Origin: Dromiciops gliroides
Lineage: Eukaryota; Chordata; Mammalia; Microbiotheria; Microbiotheriidae
DNA length: 64,000 bases
Direction of reading: 5' to 3'
NCBI RefSeq assembly: GCF_019393635.1
Contig: NC_057864.1
Location: forward strand, 446,976,822 to 447,040,821
Below, piece by piece: positions 24,060 to 64,000 of this stretch (position 1 is the first letter of the stretch; each line of letters starts with the position of its first letter). The notes beneath the pieces were generated by a model, which saw nothing but the letters and a program-made list of their open reading frames with translations, made no database searches and was not told the DNA's origin. Both the position numbers and the translations under genes were made by a program.

Positions 24060-24350
24060 AACAACGTTCTTTTGAGAAGGGGTCCATGACACAAAACCAG
24101 TTTAAAACCCCTGATCCAGAGCAACCTGTACCTGGACAGGAATCTCCTCCATAACATTCCCAAGAAGTGGTCATACTGCCTTTGCTTGAAGACCTCTAAG
24201 GACAGGGAACCCACTACCTTTGGTGGAAGCCAATTCACTTTTAGATTTCTCTAAATGTTAGGAAGAATTTTTTTTTTGGGGGGGGGAGAAGAGATGAGCT
24301 TAATTTGCCTCTTTGCCACTTCCACCCATTGATCCTAGTTCTAACATATT
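24060..24350 (-). mobile_element. CR1/L3-like LINE 3' fragment
   Basis: Antisense CR1-type pattern: ccagagcaacctgtacctgg, cagggaacccactacctttg, aaatgttaggaaga, ttgcctctttgccacttcca. Confidence 0.5.
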
Positions 24351-24389
24351 AACAAGTTGCTACCCTTGTAATATATCTTGTATATATGT

Positions 24390-24650
24390 CCCTTTCTTTC
24401 CTCCAACCACCTCAGTGCAGGCCCTTATCATTTCACAAGGACTCTTTGAATAGCCGTCTGGTTGGTTTCTGTGCCTCACTTTAGTCTGCCCTTCACTCAA
24501 CTGTGACATCACCTCCTTACTCAATAAACTCCCATGGCTCCCTATGACCGCCAGGACCAAATATAAAAATCTCTTTGGCTCTTAAAGCCCTCAAAAGTTG
24601 GCCTTTTCCTGCCTTTCCAGTCTTCTTATACTTTATTCCTCTCCACAAAC
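24390..24650 (+). mobile_element. L2 LINE fragment ending at the hairpin
   Basis: L2 landmarks: ctcaataaactcccatggct, ccgccaggaccaaatataaa, gcctttccagtcttcttata, ttattcctctccacaaac. The L2-like text stops where the inverted repeat begins. Confidence 0.65.
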
Positions 24651-24750
24651 TGTTTGGGACTTTAAAAAATTTAAAACTAAGGTTGGCAGAGATAAAGGTA
24701 AACGTTTGTCTCTGCCAACCTTAGTTTTAAATTTTTTAAAGTCCCAAACA
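24651..24750. repeat. Perfect 42-bp inverted repeat with 16-nt loop
   Basis: Left arm 24651-24692 (begins tgtttgggac, ends ggttggcagaga) is the exact reverse complement of right arm 24709-24750; loop 24693-24708. The bases just outside do not pair. No ORF and no known transposon end is recognised. Confidence 0.97.
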
Positions 24751-25139
24751 TACATCTTTTACATTTATCATATTTTGCTTAATTAAGGCTGGCCCAGAAT
24801 TCTGATCTATTGAGATCTTTTTGGATCCTGATTATCATATATAGCTTTATATCCTCTGTAAATGTGATAAACATACTATTGATCCCTCCATTCAAGTAAT
24901 TCATAGAAATTAATAACATTAAGTCCTTGTATTTTTCCATTCTTTATTGCTAACCTTGTAATGCTTGAGAGACATCTACCCCTAGGCAAAAATAAGGTAA
25001 TCAAATAATGGTATATCTTAACTAAGAAACCAATGGACAAAAACTTACTGATGTATTGGAACTAGCTAGAGTGATAATATGTACAAATGTGCATATGACA
25101 TTTTATATATATATATAGGTACATATACATATGTGCATG

Positions 25140-25195
25140 TATACATTTGTGTGTGTATGTATATATATGTATATATGTGTGCGTGTATGTATGTA

Positions 25196-25268
<73 letters not shown>
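25140..25268. repeat. Compound (TG)n/(TATG)n/(TA)n microsatellite
   Basis: A TG/TATG mix runs from about 25140, then a pure TA run from about 25208 to 25268. Confidence 0.95.
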
Positions 25269-25274
<6 letters not shown>

Positions 25275-25519
25275 AACATTTTCTGGGAGCTGAAGCCTTC
25301 CTCTATAGATCTAGATAGGTCCAGAAAAGAAAAAGGACTTGTGTCTTTGTTAGCCCACTCAGATAAGAACTAGAGCCTGGTGAAAATGTTATTGTAACAC
25401 ACACTCCAGATACTGAAGGATTGTTCCATTATTTCATGTTTGCTCAGGTGTGGCCTTATCTGAAATGTTTTGCAGGGTTATCAAAAAAGAATGGAAAAAT
25501 ATAGGAACTTTGGCCTTAT

Positions 25520-25760
25520 AGTTTTTAATTGATATATGCATGGATATATGCACACACATGTATTCATATATACACATGTATAGGTATATAAGTACATAAA
25601 GTATACTTATGTATATATTCTACATGTATATTATACAATAATACATACAGTATATATACCTAAAAACCTGTAATATAGAAATGCACATATGCATCCATAT
25701 TCACAGGTACATACATAGACATGCATATGTATGTATATATGTACACACAAACTTTAGGGA
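25520..25760. repeat. Degenerate (TA/CA/TACA)n low-complexity stretch
   Basis: Alternating pyrimidine-purine sequence (atatgcacacacatgtattc), same composition as the neighbouring microsatellite. Confidence 0.7.
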
Positions 25761-25999
25761 TTAATTTTTTTTTCTCTCCATAGTCTGCTGGTTCCAAATA
25801 TAGGGATCTATCTGACCTGGTATACGTTACTAAATCTTAGAATAGAAAGAGGTTTCACAGGTCATATAGTCTCTTGGTCCCCACTCAGTTCCCATATACT
25901 ACATACCAACCAGAGGTTATTCAGATTTTTTTTTGAAGACTCTGCCCAGTAGACAAACCATTCCATTGTTGGATTTACCTCATTCTTAGGAATTTGTTT

Positions 26000-26220
26000 T
26001 TTCTTGATGTGAAATCATGACCAGAACACAGAATTTGAAGTCAGAGGACCTGGTTCAAGTAGGCCTACCGTCTGACACTACCTTTGTGACTGTGAGCACA
26101 AAGCACATATTTGGGCCTCAGTTTCCTCATTTGTGAAATGAGGAGGCTCTATTGGATGTCCCGCCAAGCCCCCTTTCAGCTTTAAAGCTGACCTCGGTTC
26201 TGAGCTTTGGATTAAGGTAG
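26000..26220 (+). repeat. MIR-like SINE fragment
   Basis: Sense MIR pattern: ggcctcagtttcctcatttg, aatgaggaggctctattgga, cctttcagctttaaagctga. Lies just beyond the SPAG17 stop. Confidence 0.55.
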
Positions 26221-26384
26221 TGGGTGTTAGTGGTAAACTTGTGCTTGATGGGACATCTCTACTCTTTTTTTTTTCTTCATAGGATTTTAGGGGACCCCCG
26301 AGGTGAGTTAATCCCTTTTCTGACTGTAGCAATGATCAATCTTAATTGTAACTTCTCCTTGGCCTTTTGCTGCCAGACTGAACT

Positions 26385-60114
<33,730 letters not shown>

Positions 60115-60539
60115 CTAGGCCAACAGGAACAACAAAGTTCACGAAAAGGGTAATGATTTTTCTCAGCAATTAAACAAAGCAGACTTAGGTACCAATATTT
60201 GGAGCTTTTAGGGATTTCAGGCCTGCTGTCTGTGGGACATACTATTAACCTGATATCTATGGACCCTTTAGGGGAGAGATTTCAGGGGGCCTGTGAATTT
60301 GGATGGGAAAATATATGTATATCTTCATTTCCCCATAACAGAACATTCTCTCCAACAGAAATCTAGCATTTCTTTTAATTATTTAAAATATTTTTCTCAG
60401 GAGGCATCCTTAGATTTCACCAGATTGTTAAAGGGGTCCATGAAACAAAAAAGGCAAAGACCCTCTAGACTATAGTTTTTTTCACCTTTAGTAATCAATT
60501 TTCATTTATTACGGGAAAGAATATAATATACCATTTATA

Positions 60540-60675
60540 CTATATATAACACACACAGATTTATAGCTATAGCTATATCTAGAGTTTGCTCTCTCTCTCT
60601 GTGTCTTTTTCTCTCTGTGTGTCTCTCTGTCTTTGTCTCTGTCTGTCTGTCTGTGTCTCTCGCTCTCTCTCATAT
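60540..60675. repeat. (CT)n/(TCTG)n low-complexity stretch
   Basis: CT and TCTG/TGTC units on the plus strand, preceded by an AC/TA run. Confidence 0.85.
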
Positions 60676-60789
60676 ATCCATAGCTGTTTGCATGCTGTCC
60701 CTTCTGCTATAATGTGAGCTCCTTCAGAACAGGAATTGTTGTGTAACTCTAGGCACTACTTTGCAGCTGGAAGGAATGCTCACCAGTTG

Positions 60790-60960
60790 TGAGAGCCTAG
60801 CTAAGTCACTTAACCTACTTGGCCTCAGCTTCCTCATGTGCAAAAAGGTCTGGAGAAGAAAATGGCAAACCACTCCAGTATCTCTGCCAAGAAAATCCCA
60901 ACTGGATCAGAGAGTTAGCCATGAATGAAGCAAATGAACAACAAGAAGAAGCTAAGAACT
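60790..60960 (+). mobile_element. Long-form CORE-SINE, 3' part
   Basis: Begins at tgagagcctagctaagtcac; gtctggagaagaaaatggca; aaaccactccagtatctctg; gaacaacaagaag end. Head missing. Confidence 0.75.
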
Positions 60961-60992
60961 TTTCATTTATCTTTATTAAATGTCATGAAGAG

Positions 60993-61140
60993 AGGGCAGC
61001 TAGGTGGTGCAGTGTATAAAGCATCGGTCCTGGATTCAGGAGGACCTGAGTTCAAATCCGGCCTCAGACATTAGACACTTACTAGTTGTTTTACTCTGGG
61101 CAAGTCACTTAACCCTCATTGCCCCACAAAAAACAAACAA
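60993..61140 (+). mobile_element. CORE-SINE with 15-bp TSD
   Basis: aaatgtcatgaagag flanks at 60978-60992 and 61141-61155. It follows an older long-form SINE, and SINE-like CAACA text resumes after it (61156-61190). Confidence 0.94.
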
Positions 61141-61199
61141 AAATGTCATGAAGAGTTAGATATGATTGAAACAACTGAACAACAACAAGAGAACCAATA

Positions 61200-61360
61200 C
61201 AATCCCTTTTCTGCATTGACAGGCTTCAGATACTTGAAGTTAGCTATCCTATCCTCTCTGTACCTTTCTTCCTCCAGAGTAAACATCCCAGTCCTCATAT
61301 ATGGTACGATCTCAAGGCCTTTCACCATCCTGGCCATCCCCTTCTGGGTCTTGTTGAAAG
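61200..61360 (-). mobile_element. CR1/L3-like LINE 3' fragment
   Basis: caggcttcagatacttgaag, agagtaaacatcccagtcct, ctttcaccatcctggccatc: antisense CR1 pattern. Confidence 0.55.
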
Positions 61361-61486
61361 CAAGGTCTTTTTACTATCATTTTTACACTTGATCACTATG
61401 ACATACTGCCTGTTAGTCATGCAGGGAGCTTTTCACTCTAAGGAAGGGTCTCTAAGTAAGTAATGGTAGAAGTGAGGGCTAGAAGT

Positions 61487-61665
61487 ACAGGGTTCAATCA
61501 CCAGTCTATTCTCCCCAGTAGAACAACTTTTATCTGTTCAAAATCCCTGAGTGCACTGGTATTAATCACACAAACAACAACATAGGCAGCCACAATGTTC
61601 TTCATAGCACATGGACACATATGGAAAAGATCATCCATATGGATGGCAAGAGGAATCTTGATTGG
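61487..61665 (-). pseudogene. 7SL-like fragment plus duplicated block
   Basis: 61487-61555 resembles the beginning of the 7SL-derived copy at 62880 (gggttcaatcaccagtctat). 61565-61665 matches the block at 62720-62825 (cataggcagccacaatgttc; catatggatggcaagaggaa), so two neighbouring copies of the same pieces occur in different order. Confidence 0.45.
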
Positions 61666-62099
61666 TAAGAAAACAATATTAATAAAGACTGGTTAGCCGC
61701 TAGGAAGGTCAGTCATCTTTCACTTCTTTCTCCTCCTCTCTAGCTGAGAGAGGAAGAGGAACATGAGTTCTGATCACCATCATCTTGTAATAGCCATCCA
61801 CCAGAGTTCTGGAGGACATAGGGTGGAGAATCGGGCATCATCCAGAGATAAGATACACATGCTTGATTCAGCTGGCCACCATTCCTCCTCCAAGAGGGAA
61901 GAACTGCTTTTAAAAGAATTTGAGGTCTATGACATTAATTTTATTTTTCAAAAGGAGGAAGAAACAATGAGGAAAACTGCTACATAGACCTGATTAATAA
62001 TTAATTATTCATTTTAAATTCATAATTAATTAATTTTCATTTATAATGAATAGGTCTGCTGATTGCTGATGGATAAACCTTGGGAGAAGTAATCACACC

Positions 62100-62705
62100 A
62101 CCTTCAGGTTTGTGAAAGAACATAAGAAATCTGGGCACAGTCAGAGATACCTTCAAAATTATAAAAGGATTCAAAAGGATAGAGTCCTATGAATAAGAAC
62201 TGTACAGGGAAATCAGGGTGAGAGAGATGGGAAGCTCTCAAAAAGAAAGTTCTGAAGACAGAAACACAAATTATTCAACTGAGAAAGAAGAGAGAACTGT
62301 CTAAAGTGACCCATATGTCTACCCAAGGCATTCATCAAACAGCTTAAACTTCAAAAAAGATAATGCACAGAAGATGAAAGGAAGGGAAAGCAAAAAAGAG
62401 CAAACCTGCAAGAGTGGCATGATCCTGTAAGAAGAATGTCAGGAGCATTAAAGCTAAGAAGGCAAGAAGGCTGGTGATGAATGGGAGGGACATCAAAGAG
62501 ATTAAATACAAAAAAGAGAGGAGATTCTAGGGGCAAGGAGAAGTTTAAAGAAGGGGTAGGACCAATGAAAGGACAGTGGACAAAAGAGAGAAGTATCATC
62601 GAAAGTTTTGTTTTATCTTTCAAGGAAAATTATTTTTCAGACAGGGAAGGATAGAACAAAAGTGGTGCAGAGGGAATTGAAACTAATGATAAATGACCAG
62701 ATGGT
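62100..62705 (+). mobile_element. CR1/L3-like LINE, coding region before RT
   Basis: Motifs of the pre-RT region: gtggacaaaagagagaagta, ttttcagacagggaaggata, gaaactaatgataaatga. No long ORF is left. It appears to continue at about 63790 after inserted DNA. Confidence 0.5.
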
Positions 62706-62877
62706 AAGACTGGCCTATTAAATCATACAAACAAGGACACAGGCAGCCACAGAGGTTTTCATTGATAATAAAGCACATTGACATACATGGAAAAGGACAT
62801 CTTATGTGGATGGCAGGAGGAATAGCCTCTGTTTTTCTTTTTCTTAATGATAGCTTCCTTTTTTTTTCTTCTTTTTT

Positions 62878-63140
62878 TTGAGAACAGGGTTCAATCATCA
62901 GTCTATTCTCCCTCTGATCAGTAGAGTAACTCTGATCTGTTCAATTTCCTTGATGTAGGCCAGTTCACCCCTCCTGAGACAACCTGGTGGCCCCTCTTTC
63001 CAAAATGCTGACCATACCAACACTGAAATTAGTGTGGATAGCCAACTGGCTTAGCCCATTGCAGCTCTAGTGATTCTCCAGCCTTTCCCTTCCCAGTAGA
63101 AGAAATTATAATATGCTTACACCACCACATCTGGTATAGC
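62878..63140 (-). pseudogene. RN7SL: 7SL RNA-derived retropseudogene (antisense)
   Basis: Reverse complement of 7SL: gagaacagggttcaatc, aggccagttcacccctcctg, gacaacctggtggcccctct, accataccaacactgaaatt, ggatagccaactggcttagc, cttacaccaccacatctggt. A T-rich run just before 62878 is the complement of an A tail. Strongly diverged. Confidence 0.72.
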
Positions 63141-63740
63141 CTCCTAAGTCCATTCTCTCTTCCAGTGTTTTCCTCTCTTTATTTTGTTCATTCAGGATGG
63201 TTGTGTCAAAATGATATTCCTGAAGCATGGTTCTGGGTAGGCCACTTCCTTGCTCAGGAAGCCCCTTTTTGATTCTAGATTGAAATACAAACTTCTCTGA
63301 TATTTAAAGCCTGTCACAATCTGCCTGCCTCTGCATTTGTTTCACATTATTCTCTATCCTACATTCTACATTCCAACCATATTGTTCTACTTGTTGTTCC
63401 CCATATACAACATTCCATTTTCCCACCTATGCACCTTTGCACAGGCTGTCTCCCACGTCTGGAGCTCTCCCTCCTAACTTTTACTTCTTAGAATCCATTG
63501 CTTCCTTCAAAGCTTATTTTGGTGTCACCTCCTGCATAAGACCTTTCTTTACCCCTCAAATTACTTTGTATGTATTTTGTATTTGCTTATCAGTATAGAT
63601 GTTACATCCCACCAGTAGAATATAATCTCTTAAAGGGTAGGAACAACTTTGTTTTTGTCTTTGTATCACCAATACAGCCTGGCCCTTTGTATGTAGTAGG
63701 CACTAAGTGAATACTTTTTGAATGAATGAGTGAAAAGAGA
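63141..63740 (+). mobile_element. L2 LINE 3' end
   Basis: tcctgaagcatggttctggg, aatctgcctgcctctgcatt, cacctatgcacctttgcaca, cttccttcaaagcttatttt, gtatgtagtaggcactaagt: ordered L2 3' landmarks. Confidence 0.75.
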
Positions 63741-63789
63741 ATTCCTGCTTCCCTTATTGAGTTACTGAATAAACTCTATCCTAGGTACT

Positions 63790-64000
63790 AGAAGAACTCT
63801 TAGAATTACCGATCCACTCTTAGTGACATGTGAAAAATAATGGAGAATAAGAGAAGTATCAATGTTACTGTGCTTTTCAAAAAAATAAAAGGAAAAAGTT
63901 GAATTTTCTAGCTATAGGCCAGTGTGCTTGATTTCAAAGCCTGGCAAAATTCTAGAAGACATTATTAAAGCTATTGTTATGTGAGTATTTAGAAAGAAAG
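63790..64000 (+). mobile_element. CR1/L3-like LINE reverse transcriptase start
   Basis: Reads YRPVCLISKPGKILEDIIKA near 63915-63975, matching the CR1-clade RT motif YRPVSLTSVPGK. It runs off the window edge. Confidence 0.7.

Overview
The window is eukaryotic genomic DNA from a mammal, almost certainly a marsupial. It is intron-rich, all inferred coding exons have GT-AG borders, and it is crowded with a tRNA-derived CORE-SINE of the marsupial type (units reading 'gggcagctaggtggcgcag' or the reverse complement 'cacctagctgcccc'). It also carries L2, CR1/L3, RTE and L1 LINE fragments. No bacterial operon, CRISPR array or phage is present. The species cannot be fixed from sequence alone.

Two protein genes are readable, converging tail to tail. 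From the left, on the plus strand, positions 957-17147 carry 21 consecutive coding exons of WDR3 (UTP12/DIP2 homologue, a UTP-B subunit of the nucleolar small-subunit processome). They encode about 717 C-terminal residues and end in a normal stop; roughly the first 230 residues lie before the window. From the right, on the minus strand, positions 60114 down to 26385 carry 12 phase-consistent coding exons of the C-terminal part of SPAG17 (PF6, an axonemal central-pair protein), about 404 codons, ending in an ASH/MSP-like domain. WDR3 and SPAG17 are also neighbours on human 1p12, so the arrangement is conserved. They are adjacent housekeeping and ciliary genes, not a shared pathway.

Layout: 1-956 is a WDR3 intron with L2-like DNA. 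957-17147 is WDR3 with intronic SINEs, an L2 and a probable mariner-like DNA element. 17148-26384 is the intergenic/3'UTR zone. It holds a possible poly(A) signal, an unidentified decayed ORF (19.5-20.3 kb), a 5'-truncated L1 with a perfect 15-bp target-site duplication, L2 and SINEs, a perfect 42-bp inverted repeat (24651-24750) and a (TA)n tract. 26385-60114 is SPAG17 with very repeat-rich introns: an RTE LINE interrupted by an antisense 7SL RNA retrocopy, an L1 5' end, several SINEs with clear target-site duplications, and long homopurine tracts. 60115-64000 is the next SPAG17 intron, with nested SINEs, 7SL-derived sequence and a CR1/L3 LINE running off the end.

I do not see a previously undescribed gene system. 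The points most worth checking are the perfect hairpin at 24.65 kb, a correctly phased 51-nt candidate SPAG17 exon at 52.45 kb, the SPAG17 stop with an open alternative frame behind it, and the 7SL-derived copies, since marsupials lack Alu.
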